A stretch of DNA of 64,000 bases from positions 498,001 through 562,000 of the forward strand of contig CP136069.1 of assembly GCA_032622095.1 (NCBI GenBank), read 5' to 3'. The position numbers were made by a program, and so were the translations under genes. The notes under the pieces are model-generated. The model worked only from the letters and a program-made list of their open reading frames with translations, made no database searches and was not told the DNA's origin. The first letter of the stretch is position 1; every line of letters begins with the position of its first letter. The stretch comes from Siphonodentalium dalli (Eukaryota > Mollusca > Scaphopoda > Gadilida > Siphonodentaliidae). This document shows, piece after piece, positions 37,561 through 48,722 of the stretch.

Positions 37561-38760
37561 TACATCTACATCATTGTTGTGTCAGTCATGAATGAGATAA
37601 CTCTTTGTACTACTATATTGTAAAGAAACCTATCCTGAGAATATCTGAAGTACATTAAATTATACATGTACGTTATACAATATGTTTTCAATATCTGAAT
37701 TTTTTTTTCATTTAAACAACGCCATGTGTTGGAGCATGGAATTCTGAGCATTTTGGTTGGTTGTATGAGGAACTTTCTATGAAAAATGTCACAAATAACA
37801 ACTTATTTCACTTTTTCCATGTAGCTTCCTCAAAATTGGACTTAGAAATTGTGAAGTGCAAAAAAGTTAGTTAAAAACATAAGATTTAGCAGGAATACTA
37901 GTAAGTGTTCACTAGTGTTCTGTAGAAATATTAGTGAAATTTGATTTATTTACCAGAGATTTGCCAATCTGCAGAGCACCAAAGTTCATGTTAGAACACT
38001 AAGAGAGAGCTTAGTGTTCTGAGGGAAGCTTGTTGATGTTCCTTGATGTTCCTTGATGTTCCTTAATGTTCAGATTCACCAAATCTTAATGTTCCAGGAG
38101 TCTGATCACTAAGGTTTTATGGTGGAACATCTACCGAACATTACTCGAACATCAAATAGGTGTTCGAGTTTGGTAAGGGATACCCTGTATGAATACTAAG
38201 CTATGCTAATGTGAGCAATGAGGTTAGAAAGAGGGTGTCTTTGACTGCTGTGTAGGTTCAGTGGCTATGTGGTGATGATAAGGCTAGCACCAACTTATCG
38301 TAGTGTACCATGGACAGTAAGGTGATGTTATTCCCTTCGACCTGGATGACACCGTTCGATCACGTACTACGACACCACAGTCAAAGGCTAACCTCACCCT
38401 AGACATTAAATAAAAGTTATATACAGAGCAAACTCTCCTAGCTAAGCGCATCATGAAACTACACAAGCACGTACCGGTACTTTGTTAATAGTACTTATAG
38501 ATAGAATTTTCAGATTTTTTATATCTATTAAAATACTCTGAGTGAATAGCCTTGGTCCATACTGTGTTGTTACCTTTTGGATAAATTTGGTTAGAAAAAT
38601 CATTCCAGAGTACTATTCCTGTATAACAGAAACTGTCTGAGCCAAAAGGACCTACAGTACATGAGGGATTGTGATTTTTTGTTGCCCTGATCTTAATTCA
38701 TAGCTACAGTAAGAGCTATAACTCTGGTAAAGTGTTCAGAGAGATATTTTGGAGCCTTTG
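37561..38760. other. No supported gene
   Basis: AT-rich intergenic DNA. It contains a short triplication of TTCCTTGATG around 38038-38070 and many GTGTTC / GAACA(C) words between 37900 and 38170. No ORF above 70 codons has recognisable content. Confidence 0.5.
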
Positions 38761-38769
38761 AGTCCACAA

Positions 38770-39480
38770 CCTTCATCATATCAGCGTACATTGGGGGTGA
38801 GGCGGTCACTCTCACCAAAACACGTGCTGAAGGGTACACACCTTCTGAAATCTCATTCTGAGGCCAAAATAAAAAAAATACCTGTGTTTAGGGTTTCCCT
38901 ACCTACATGTACCCTAGAAAAAGGTGCCTACCCAAAACTTTTTATTGGACTGTAGACACAGATATTTTTTTTTTGCTCAGTTGGAAGGGCTTCGAAAGGT
39001 ATCTTACCCATTTTCAAACCTCTCCTATAAAAAAGATTTAGAGGTTTTATTAGTCTAGTGCTCTGGCTAATTCAAGACTAACAATATTTAGAATTGAACC
39101 TTTCAATTAATCTGAATTGTGAAGGATTGTGAAGCTTTCTAGATTGAATTGTCAATGACCCAATGGAATTCAGAATAAAAAAGAAAATTCCCTACATACC
39201 TACATGTGCACTAATTATTTTGGACCATGTAACCCTAAACACAGGTAGTATTTTTGCTGGCCTAAATTATTCTTAGTTTTCATATCTGCCCTAATTTCTG
39301 TTAGAGAATAATTGTATATATTCCAAGGAAAATTAAAATGAACTGAAAACGAACTGCTGAAGGATGCCATGCAGACTTTCAGGAACACAGTTAAAGTAAC
39401 CTCACTAGTGCCGTTCACAAACCATGTGTACATGTATCCTTCAGCACATTTTTAAAACATGTGTACCCTTCTGCAATTTT
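38770..39480. repeat. Diverged long inverted repeat
   Basis: Left-arm words GTGCTGAAGGGTACA, GAGGCCAAAATAAAAAAAAT and ACCTGTGTTTAGGGTT reappear complemented in the right arm as AACCCTAAACACAGGT (39231), GTATTTTTGCTGGCCT and TGTATCCTTCAGCAC (39433). The arms are separated by about 300 bp, and the order is consistent with an old foldback transposon. No coding content. Confidence 0.6.
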
Positions 39481-39555
39481 TGGTGAAAGATCTTGTTGTT
39501 GTGTGATTTATCTGAATAAAGTTTCCATAGTCTTTGTTATTAAGTTGATGAGTTA

Positions 39556-40320
39556 CAGTAATACCCTAATTAATCGACTGCTTAACCACTGCAGAATTAT
39601 ATATATATATCTTTATTATCCTCCATATATGGAGATTCATATATAAATGTTTATATTATGAGAACAAACACAATTTGGTACATAACACAGTGTATAACAA
39701 ATTTAAGATTACAAACATATCTACAACACATATCTCAATATGTATGATGAACCAACTACACATGCACATATACACACATTCATGCACTACATAAGGTAGA
39801 CATTCCATTCCACAGCCATATCGTACTTACAGACAGGAGAATAGCATACATATTTCCGATTAAATCATGAAAAGTTACCCATAATTCTGCTGTGGTTAAG
39901 CAGTCAATTAATTAACCCTTTACCCAACAAACCGGCCAAAACCGGCCAAATAGAGCTTCAACAGCCTAAAATATCTTCGGTCTGTCTCAATAGAACCATA
40001 CAAATATGGATATCATTGGAACCGGCTCCTTGACCACATTGTGATAGTTACAGTTATGCCCTGTGCCAATGCATTCTCTTATATATGCGAGTCGACCATA
40101 GGTCGCCTCGCATATATAAGAGAATGCATTGGCCTAAAAAAAATCTCTTTTTAACACATTTACCATTTTTTCTTACATTCTTTAACAATTTTATAATTTT
40201 TAATGTGTTAAGCCAATGCATTCTCTTATATATGCGAGGCGACCTATGGTCGACTCGCATATATAAGAGAATGCATTGGCACAGGGCCCTTCTGTTGGGT
40301 AAAGGGTTAAGGCATTACTG
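39556..40320. mobile_element. TA-flanked foldback element interrupted by another MITE
   Basis: Ends are CAGTAATACCCTAATTAATC and, at the right, ...GGCATTACTG, flanked by TA. The termini and inner words (CTTAACCACTGCAGAATTAT; ACCCATAATTCTGCTGTGGT) belong to the same family as 50041, 53802 and 61134. TA target duplication and CAGT-type ends suggest a Tc1/mariner-like non-autonomous element. The right arm is split at TTAA by the 399-bp element at 39912-40310. Confidence 0.75.
39912..40310 (-). mobile_element. 399-bp TTAA-flanked MITE (piggyBac-like), nested
   Basis: Bounded by TTAA on both sides, with termini CCCTTTACCCAACA and its complement. A TTAA target with CCC-type ends is the signature of piggyBac-family elements. 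The interior holds two roughly 70-bp palindromes (GCCAATGCATTCTCTTATAT, then ATGCGAG and its inverse), and no transposase. It is 399 bp including both TTAA sites, the same length as four copies inside the ARMH1 array, but in opposite orientation. Confidence 0.85.
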
Positions 40321-40368
40321 TAGGACACATTCCAATGACACAAATTCACACAATATAATTTTTGTATC

Positions 40369-41484
40369 GCCGCCCCTAATACAGTCGCCTCCCCTAATAC
40401 AGTCGCCTCCCCTAATACAGTCTGAATACATCGCCGCCCCTAATACAGTCTGAATACATCGCCGCCCCTAATACAGTCTGAATACATCGCCGCCCCTAAT
40501 ACAGTCTGAATACATCGCCTCCCCTAATACAGTCTGAATACATCGCCTCCCCTAATACAGTCTGAATGTATCGCCTCCCCTAATACAGTCTGAATGTATC
40601 GCCTCCCCTAATACAGTCTGAATACATCACCTCCCCTAATACAGTCTGAATACATCGCCGCCCCTAATACAGTCTGAATGTATCGCCTCCCCTAATACAG
40701 TCTGAATGTATCGCCTCCCCTAATACAGTCTGAATGTATCGCCGCCCCTAATACAGTCTGAATACACTCCCCTAATACAGTCTGAATACATCGCCGCCCC
40801 TAATACAGTCTGAATACATCGCCTCCCCTAATACAGTCTGAATACATCGCCGCCCCTAATACAGTCTGAATACATCGCCGCCCCTAGTACAGTCTGAATA
40901 CATCGCCGCCCCTAATACAGTCTGAATACATCGCCGCCCCTAATACAGTCTGAATACATCGCCGCCCCTAATACAGTCTGAATACATCGCCGCCCCTAAT
41001 ACAGTCTGAATACATCGCCGCCCCTAATACAGTCTGAATACATCGCCGCCCCTAATACAGTCTGAATACATCGCCGCCCCTAATACAGTCTGAATGTATC
41101 GCCTCCCCTAATACAGTCTGAATGTATCGCCTCCCCTAATACAGTCTGAATACATCGCCTCCCCTAATACAGTCTGAATACATCGCCTCCCCTAATACAG
41201 TCGCCTCCCCTAATACAGTCGCCTCCCCTAATACAGTCTGAATGTATCGCCTCCCCTAATACAGTCTGAATGTATCGCCGCCCCTAATACAGTCTGAATA
41301 CATCGCCTCCCCTAATACAGTCTGAATACATCGCCTCCCCTAATACAGTCGCCTCTCCTAATACAGTCGCCTCCCCTAATACAGTCTGAATGTATCGCCT
41401 CCCCTAATACAGTCTGAATACATCGCCTCCCCTAATACAGTCTGAATGTATCGCCTCCCCTAATACAGTCTGAATACATCGCCT
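40369..41484. repeat. 28-bp minisatellite, left block
   Basis: Tandem copies of CGCC(T/G)CCCCTAATACAGT followed by CTGAATACAT or CTGAATGTAT, with occasional short units lacking the second half. About 40 units. Same family as 48723-49188; the two blocks were one array before the 7.2-kb element entered. Confidence 0.97.
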
Positions 41485-41900
41485 CCCTTACCAAAACCGA
41501 ACGCCATTATTTAGCGTTTGCTTAGCGATTACCCTTAGCGTTTTCTTAGCGTTTCCTTAGCGTTTCCTTAGCGTTCAAATGCATAAAATAAACGCTAAGA
41601 TGAATGGGCCAAACAAATGTTAAGCTTAGCGTTCAAACGCTATCTTAGCGTTTGGTTAGCGTTTGGTTAGCGTGTATATAGGGCGAAATATTTATGAGCT
41701 TAGCGTTCGAACGCTAAGCTTAGCGTTTGAATGCTTACCTCATTTGCATATTGTTGGTATGTTGGCAAATATACTGTTGCAATTCCTTAGCGTTTCCTTA
41801 TTCCTTAGCGTTTCCTTAGCGTTTCCTTAGAGTTTTCTTAGCGTTTCCTTAGCGTTTCCTTAGCGTTCAAATATAATCATTTAAACGCTAATATTAACCC
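41485..41900. repeat. Left terminal region with AGCGTTT words
   Basis: Contains about 20 copies of (C/A)TTAGCGTTT or the complement, some paired as palindromes such as AGCGTTCGAACGCTAAG (near 41702). The inner edge is near 41900. The matching region on the right is 48355-48722. Confidence 0.8.
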
Positions 41901-42661
41901 TCAAGTTACTGAATTGTACAGTCTTCTGGTTATGACTTAAAAGGCTGCTTAGAAATGCCTCGCCGTTTGCTCACACATATTTAGAATATGCATTTTTTTA
42001 AATGTTACAGTACCTTACATTCTTTTCCTAAAGATTCACTAACTCATTCACTGATTGTTGACTCTCCCAAAATATTCCTTCCTCATGGTGGAATTATGAA
42101 CTGTAGGCTACTCCAATTTCAGAATCAATAGAATTTATTCAAATATAATCAAATGATCTTAGCCTGATTTTCCTCTCATCTTCATATGCTATAATTACTG
42201 GGTGAAGGACAGTGTGAAATTCATCAAAACCTGGTGGTGACGTGCTATAAAAGATTGAGTGAAACATATATACCAGGGTTTTGAAGTTTTTTAACTCTGT
42301 CTTTCACTCGGTCACAATAACATGTGAAGGCCAGAGCAAATTCAGGCTATAACTAAACAGTAATTAATATATAACATTCTATCCTGATCGAGTTCTTTTC
42401 TTTACTTTGGTGATTCATTTCTGAAAACAATAAAAGAAAAAATTAAGATTTCCAAGAATCATTGATGAAATTTCCTTCAATTTAACATAATTAAGCAACT
42501 TTACTCTGCTTTCTTTGTTTTATGCAAAATGGTCCCCCACAGTTGTATTTGACAAACTAATTTTCAAGGACATCCCTTGCGATCAGGCACAATCACATGC
42601 AGGTCTTCTGATGGAGTTACTTTACACAAAATTATTTGTCTAGCTGTGCGGTCATAAACTT
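41901..42661. other. Interior of the 7.2-kb element, no supported gene
   Basis: AT-rich sequence with no ORF or repeat I can support. On the coding (minus) strand it lies downstream of the duplicated exon tails, so a missing 3' exon could be here, but none is evident. Confidence 0.4.
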
Positions 42662-43480
42662 AATTGGCATTAATATATACTTACACAATGTTGCACATTC
42701 TTATGACACATGAAAAGGTATGATATCATACATGCTGGACAGTATGACATCCATATGAGACAAGAATAACTTACCCTTCATTAGTCTTGACCTTATCATA
42801 CGAAATCTTCATCCTACTAATTGGCATTAATATATACTTACACAATGTTGCACATTCTTATGACACATGAAAAGGTATGATATCATACATGCTGGACAGT
42901 ATGACATCCATATGAGACAAGAATAACTTACCCTTCATTAGTCTTGACCTTATCATACGAAATCTTCATCTTAATTGGCATTAATATATACTTAATTGGC
43001 ATTAATATATACTTACACAATGTTGCACATTCTTATGACACATGAAAAGGTATGATATCATACATGCTGGACAGTATGACATCCATATGAGACAAGAATA
43101 ACTTACCCTTCATTAGTCTTGACCTTATCATACGAAATCTTCATCCTACTAATTGGCATTAATATATACTTACACAATGTTGCACATTCTTATGACACAT
43201 GAAAAGGTATGATATCATACATGCTGGACAGTATGACATCCATATGAGACAAGAATAACTTACCCTTCATTAGTCTTGACCTTATCATACGAAATCTTCA
43301 TCTTAATTGGCATTAATATATACTTAATTGGCATTAATATATACTTACACAATGTTGCACATTCTTATGACACATGAAAAGGTATGATATCATACATGCT
43401 GGACAGTATGACATCCATATGAGACAAGAATAACTTACCCTTCATTAGTCTTGACCTTATCATACGAAATCTTCATCCGA
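42662..43480 (-). repeat. Tandem copies of an exon tail plus its 5' splice site
   Basis: Five copies, spaced alternately 157 and 175 bp (332-bp higher-order period), of a segment that on the minus strand reads GATGAAGATTTCGTATGATA, ...AATGAAGG then GTAAGTTATTC and about 100 bp of intron. The first copy in the coding direction is the real end of the exon at 43577-43439. The other four place donor GT pairs at about 43263-43262, 43106-43105, 42931-42930 and 42774-42773. Near-perfect identity implies recent duplication. Extra 21-bp duplications of CTTAATTGGCATTAATATAT occur at 42973 and 43305. Confidence 0.9.
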
Positions 43481-43577
43481 CTTCTTTCATTTGTACACTT
43501 TGAGCATATTTTAGCATTAACGTCAGTCTCCTTCATGATGTCCCACATCTCTTTTTTGGAGACCGAAATTATGAATT
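43439..43577 (-). CDS. Exon of unidentified protein inside the 7.2-kb element
   Basis: Minus-strand exon with an acceptor (CTTCAATTTTCAG) at 43578-43580 and a donor (GAAGG then GTAAGTT). It is 139 nt: two bases complete a codon, 45 codons follow and two bases are left. The peptide starts EFIISVSKKEMWDIMKETD, then VNAKICSKCTNERSRMKISY and DKVKTNEG. Its entry phase fits the exon ending at 46804. A CxxC pair (CSKC) in a basic context might bind metal or nucleic acid, but I recognise no family. Its 3' end has been copied four more times downstream. Confidence 0.5.
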
Positions 43578-44198
43578 CTGAAAATTGAAGAATTAATATA
43601 ATGATAGCTATTTAAAGGCTTCGTACATGTATCACCTGATTATTGATCAATTTCATGATTGGCTTATTTATTACAACTGTAATGCATAGCATGACATATA
43701 TATTTCCTGATTTGCAGTTTGGAAAGGGTGCAGTGCTGAAAGTTTGAATGGATGTTAATTAATGGATGAAATAGTTTGTATGTGGATATCCTTCTTCCCA
43801 TGCTGGTATAATATGGTCATAGTAGTACCAAAGGACATTACAATCCAATAATTGGTACTGAAGCTACATTCATACAATGCAGAATATCTGTACAGGCCGT
43901 GTTACAGGCTGAGCATATATCTGTTCCAAAGTCAAACATAGGGCATATGTTCTTCTTATTAGGTGCACTACAGCCAAATTATAGAATATATGTGTTTTAT
44001 GTGTATTGTCAAACCATGAAATATTATCTGCTGAGAAAATTTATAACTCATCAATTCTGCTGTTAAGTTAATTTTTTTGGTAATACCCAAAATTTAATAT
44101 GGAGTTCATATTCATTATAAGTAGAAATCCCATTCAACAAAGCATATAAATGACAGATAAATGTTTAGCACAATGGAAATTCTATATTGAGGGGACCT
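43578..44198. other. Intron-like interior of the 7.2-kb element
   Basis: AT-rich DNA between the exon at 43577 and the nested element. I see no ORF or repeat with support. Confidence 0.4.
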
Positions 44199-45923
44199 GG
44201 GGCCTGTTTCATGAAGCAATGTCATAAGATTATCTTAGGATGGACTTAATCTAAGATCTAAGGTGGATCTTATGATGTAACTTTTCCGTTTCAAGAACGC
44301 GTTTCACAAAACAAGATTAAGTCCTACTTAAGTTGTAATTTAAGTTCGCGCGCTTTTAGACTGGCTCTCGACAATTTATTACAGCTATGCACAGAAAATG
44401 TTGGTTCTGTGTATGTTATATGCCTAGGTATAGTGTCTGGTGACAGATACTAGGGCGTGTCTAAGAATAATTATGATATTTCAATGCAAGGGCGATAATC
44501 AGTATAATGACTGGCGCATACTTAACTGCACGAGCGCGCTTTTTAACTGTGTTTTCGCGTCAGACGCCATCCACACATAGCTGCATGCTTCCAATGCATA
44601 TTTTATACAAACGTAACGAGCTCAAATATATTATTTCAGTTATTAAAGGGACTTATACATCGTAACTCAGAATGTGAACCTTCACCCATATAACATTCCA
44701 TTAAGGCGACGCGAGACATATGTTCGCTCCTTTCAATGCTGATATTAGGTTCTAATACATTATACGTCTTTAAAGCATCTATAATACCAGGAAACCGAAT
44801 ATGTCGCCACGACGGCATACACATACAATACACCACAATGGAAGCACTGAGCTAAACGCTCTTTATTGATTACCAACATTCATGGAATACTAACACAAAA
44901 CGCTCTTTATTTATATTGCTGTAATGTGAATAGGAATTCACATCGTGCTCCAAATAGACTTATTTCCAATCTGAGACATACTTGTAGAAGCCATATATAA
45001 ATGATGTTAATGACATTTGCTCTGGTTCTGTTGACAAATGTGCTAAACGCCTGTTATAATTAACAAACTGCGTATGAACTTCGAAAGTACGTTACGTTGA
45101 ACGACATTCTGCATATATGTTTTAATAAAAACCAAATCAACGACTTCTAATAAAGAGCGTTTATAATTAACAACACGTGAATAGACGGCCGGTTCACAGG
45201 CCCCTGGGGAAAATTATTAAAATACCAATATAGACTATACCATAGTCTATATTGGTATTTTAGTAATCCCCCCCCCCAGGGGTCTGTGGGCCGGTTCACA
45301 GTGATATTATATGTTCTTTCGCGGATCCCGGTGTGCCCGCGCGGTCCGTATACTATATACATGCTATATATCTTTATGATTATGATAATATACATAATAA
45401 TAATAATTAAATAACACATATTATGTATTATTATCTTGCCGATATATATACGGGGTACATATACGATACATTTTACATTCAAATTATAACATAATAATAT
45501 ATAAAGGCAAGTAAATAATAATAATAATAGCTGACATAAGCATTTATAAAAAAAAAAAAACTGAGTATAAATCATTCACTATTATCCTCGATGTGACTAA
45601 TTGTCTCAACATGATTATTGTCTACAGTGCGATTGGGTGATTTGAATCGCAAATGATGTTCAACTCTATGTAAATATATTCATTTTGTTACAGCAATTAG
45701 AAATGTATATATAGTCCGGTCTTGGCGGTTTACAGTTAGTAGCGGACACACCGCCAATCTTGCAACCACTGGCCACGTCACTGCTATAGCTTAATTACCA
45801 GTTGGTTATTAATTACTACCATTTCTGAAACACCCCTCCGTGCTAGCAATGTGTTATTCAGTTAAATGTGTTTATATTAATAATATATACATGAACTATA
45901 GTTGCCTTCATGAAACAGGGCCC
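44199..45923. mobile_element. Nested element of about 1.7 kb with GGGGCCTGTTTCATGAAG ends
   Basis: Left end GGGGCCTGTTTCATGAAG (44199). The right end read in reverse is GGGCCCTGTTTCATGAAG (45923). Such GGGCCTGTTTCA ends are typical of several DNA transposons with short target duplications (PIF/Harbinger-like), but the target duplication is not clear here. A 66-codon minus-strand ORF (44836-44636, containing SWRHIRFPGIIDALKTYNVL) looks coding-like but is unassigned. (TA/ATA)-rich simple sequence fills 45360-45530. Confidence 0.55.
45187..45293. mobile_element. Small foldback element, about 107 bp
   Basis: A near-perfect hairpin centred at 45240. The left arm has GCCGGTTCACAGGCCCCTGG and AATACCAATATAGACTAT; the right arm has the complement with a longer C-run and GGGGTCTGTGGGCCGG. 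No ORF. It lies within the nested element. Confidence 0.75.
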
Positions 45924-45970
45924 TGATAAGCTATTAATTGTACTGTATTTAAAGTATAAAGCTTAATTAC

Positions 45971-46116
45971 CCTTCTAATATTGCTATCTTTACTTTGACA
46001 GAGAGATTGTTTTGACTCCTTGCACTGGTACATTTCAAGTAGATTTCCTTACTGTAGTCATGCAGTTTCTTCTCAAATCTTCTGTGACTGTTTCTTTGAA
46101 AAAGAAATTGTGATCT
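45971..46116 (-). pseudogene. Paralogous exon, frameshifted relative to 43439-43577
   Basis: Minus-strand segment with an acceptor (TTTCAATTTCAG) and a weaker donor (GAAGG then GTAATT). In the phase delivered by the upstream exon it begins EITISFSKKQSQKI and then stops. In a second frame it reads EIYLKCTSARSQNNLSVKVK then IAILEG, matching the downstream exon's SKCTNERSRMKISYDKVK. The start and end therefore belong to two frames of one ancestral exon: a duplicated exon with a net frameshift. It is probably skipped or dead. Confidence 0.5.
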
Positions 46117-46803
46117 CTGAAATTGAAATAGAATAAGTCGATCATAGTTAAAGCTATGCTGGTGTTATTCAAGCCATATTTTTATTTCATTTTGATCTTG
46201 GGACCATAGAAGAAAAATATATACTTCAGCCATGCGTACATTGAATTATGTTGGTCGAGTAAAAATTGTAGGTAGAAATTTAATTCTAAGCACTTCAAAG
46301 TTAATTCGCATGCATGGGCATCATGCATATATATATACACCCATAGTAAGTTTCATTTAAATATTACAATATATCAGGGGTGGCATCAGCATTTCCCCAA
46401 TGCAGGGGCTACTTTATAATACAATTGACCCCTCCCCTGATTACACCCCTACAATATATTAATATGTAGATTAAACCCTGGATATGTGAGTCATTTGTTT
46501 TTATTCAAATTGGTTTATCCTTATGAGATTGATATATTAAATCCCATTTATACAGGGTTGTGCATGGTTTAAAGGGAATCCAAAAATCTGTGAGAGAGTA
46601 GTTGAATTGTGGAGGGCCTAGCTAGCTTGTAATGGTTCGATCCCTGTAGCTAAGATTTAATATTGCCTTTGTGTGTGACTGCATGAAAGATGATCATGCC
46701 AATATTAATTGTACAGTACATTCTCTCTATATAAAATATCATATTTTGAAGTTTCATGAGGCCATAAGCAACATAAATTAATTTGAATTATGAAAGTACT
46801 TAC

Positions 46804-46909
46804 CAGAGACACAAATAATGGTTTCCCGGCCATCCAGGTGCTGTGGATTCTGTGAGACTTCATAAATTAATCCATCAAAAACACAGAAAAATGATCTCTT
46901 TTCACATTG
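46804..46909 (-). CDS. Upstream exon of the unidentified protein in the 7.2-kb element
   Basis: Minus-strand exon ending at a strong donor (TCTCTG then GTAAGTAC) at 46803-46802. The peptide is QCEKRSFFCVFDGLIYEVSQ, then NPQHLDGRETIICVS and one base of the next codon (phase 1). This phase fits both downstream exons of the pair. The acceptor (TTCTAAAAAG) is weak, so the 5' border is uncertain. No family recognised; alternating hydrophobic residues suggest a beta-rich fold. Confidence 0.45.
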
Positions 46910-47711
46910 CTTTTTAGAACAAAATCAGAGTATAAAGCTGCATAAACATGTACATCATTCATCAGTGAGAGACAAAATGGTCAAAACAAAGAGTCAACAC
47001 TGGGCCACACATCTGTTACATATTTTAAGAAGTATCAAATTCCAAGCTTATGGGCCAGTTCTCCCAACTTAACAATTTAAATTGCCCCAGGGGATTGTCA
47101 TGCAGACTCAATGATTGCATAAGGCAGTGATTTAATTTTATGTATAGGCATTATCTGGTTCTAAGAATATTTTAGGGGATGCAGAGATCAACTAGCAAGT
47201 ACAGTGAGACAAATTCATTACTTGAATTAGTTAAGCAAATATTCTCTCACTTTAATTTATAATTGGGGTAGTTTCAATTCATATTAATTATACAATTTTA
47301 TATGTATCTAAAATAGCCACATTTTCTGAGAGAATAATTAAAGAAAAATATTTTCAAGTGATAGAAACTCATATTGACTGGTCTGTCTGACTTTAAATAT
47401 AATTATTATTTTATATATAAAAAAAAAAAAAAATTAATAATGTTCATAAAATCACTTCTTTTGATAATGTATAAAGCACAGATGAGCCAATATTTCTTAC
47501 AACAATAGATTCCCCCCCCACTTTTTCCTTGAAATAGTTGTTGAACATGGACTTAATTAGTTTAATTACAAGAGATTCTCTGCTTGCACTGGCTTGCATG
47601 AAAGAAACAAAATTCTATGTATTCTGTGCACTATACATTAAATATTAGTGTTTGAAAAAAATCCCATAAACATATTACACTTATTTAGTGATTTTTTTTT
47701 AAAGAAAGGGT
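46910..47711. other. Interior of the 7.2-kb element, no supported gene
   Basis: AT-rich DNA with homopolymer A and T tracts (near 47420 and 47690). No ORF with recognisable content. Earlier exons of the protein encoded at 46804 may lie here or further right but cannot be identified. Confidence 0.4.
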
Positions 47712-48247
47712 ATACAGTGGTACATGTATGGTACAATGTACATGTAAAACCTGCCAGACATGTCAAATATTTATCTTTTGTTCAGTTAAATGTGTGGAGT
47801 TTTCAAAGTATTTCCAAGACAACAAAATGTACTCAATATATGTATTGTAAAAAAATATTTTAAGAATTCTACGTCATTGTTCAGTTTAACTAATTCTGGC
47901 CATTCTCATACGTAGATTGTCAAAAACATTAGTCACATATATAGGAGATATGAAAACAAAAAGAAACAAATTACCAGGTACTTTTGTTGGAAGATATTAG
48001 ACAGTAGTACATGTACAGGTACATATGTCATACCTGCCAGACTTGTCAAATATTATCGCTTGTTCAGTTAAATGTACATGTCTGGAATATTCAAATTATT
48101 TCCAAGGCAAACTACCAGTACATGAACCTATTAAAAATGTATTTAAAAAATATTTTCAGAATTCTACATCATTTTCTAGTGTAAAGAATTCTGGTCATTC
48201 TCGTACGTAGATTGTCAAAAACAAGTCAAATATATAGGAGATATGAA
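47712..48247. repeat. Direct repeat, two copies of about 245 bp
   Basis: Copies at about 47712-47956 and 48002-48247 share AGT.GTACATGTA, CCTGCCAGAC.TGTCAAATAT, TTGTTCAGTTAAATGT, ATTCTAC.TCATT and ACGTAGATTGTCAAAAACA followed by ATATATAGGAGATATGAA. They differ by substitutions and small indels. Function unknown; their position just inside the right terminus could make them subterminal repeats. Confidence 0.75.
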
Positions 48248-48354
48248 GTTTTGATAAATTTTTCCATAAAATTTACCTGAACTCGACTTAGTTTATTTCT
48301 GAATTGATAATGGTAGCCTCAAATGCACGGTCATGCAAGAAACACTAAGAACCA

Positions 48355-48722
48355 TTTACTAGCGTTTATGAAAGGCTGAAAATCGCTAAGGAATACAAAG
48401 AAACGCTCAGATCTATCAATGCTTATAATAACAGAGAAGAGATGTTAGCGTTTTTCTTAGCGTTTAACTTTCTAAACGCTAAGGAATAAGAAAATTGCAA
48501 ATATATTAACGTTTTTCTTAGCGTTTAACTTTCTAAACGCTAAGGAATAAAAAAAATCGCTAAGGATCATCAATGCTTAACGTTCAAACGCTAACAGAAG
48601 CGTTTTCTTAGCGTTCGAACGCTAAGAACTGTCTTCTCATAACGTTCAAACGCTAACAAATTGCCCCAAACGCTAAGGAAACGCTAAGAAAACGCTTAAT
48701 AAGCGATTATGTTCGGTAAGGG
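48355..48722. repeat. Right terminal region with AAACGCTAA words
   Basis: Mirror of 41485-41900: AAACGCTAAGGAA and AACGTTCAAACGCTAAC repeat, including the palindrome AGCGTTCGAACGCT near 48608. It ends AAGCGATTATGTTCGGTAAG; the left end in the same sense begins CTTACCAAAACCGAACGCC. The terminal 8 bp match perfectly and the rest matches imperfectly. Confidence 0.8.

Larger units (their letters stand above)
41485..48722 (-). mobile_element. 7.2-kb element with AGCGTTT-rich long terminal inverted repeats
   Basis: The minisatellite is interrupted exactly at CCCTTACC (41485) and resumes after GGTAAGGG (48722), giving complementary 8-bp ends. The outer few hundred bases at each side consist of dense TTAGCGTTT / AAACGCTAA words in inverted relation, so the termini are long and repetitive. 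The interior has minus-strand exons (46909-46804, 46116-45971 and 43577-43439), a tandem array, a nested element and a direct repeat. I find no transposase, integrase or polymerase motif, so the class is unknown. The reading that this is one insertion rests on the split minisatellite and the matching ends. Confidence 0.65.
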
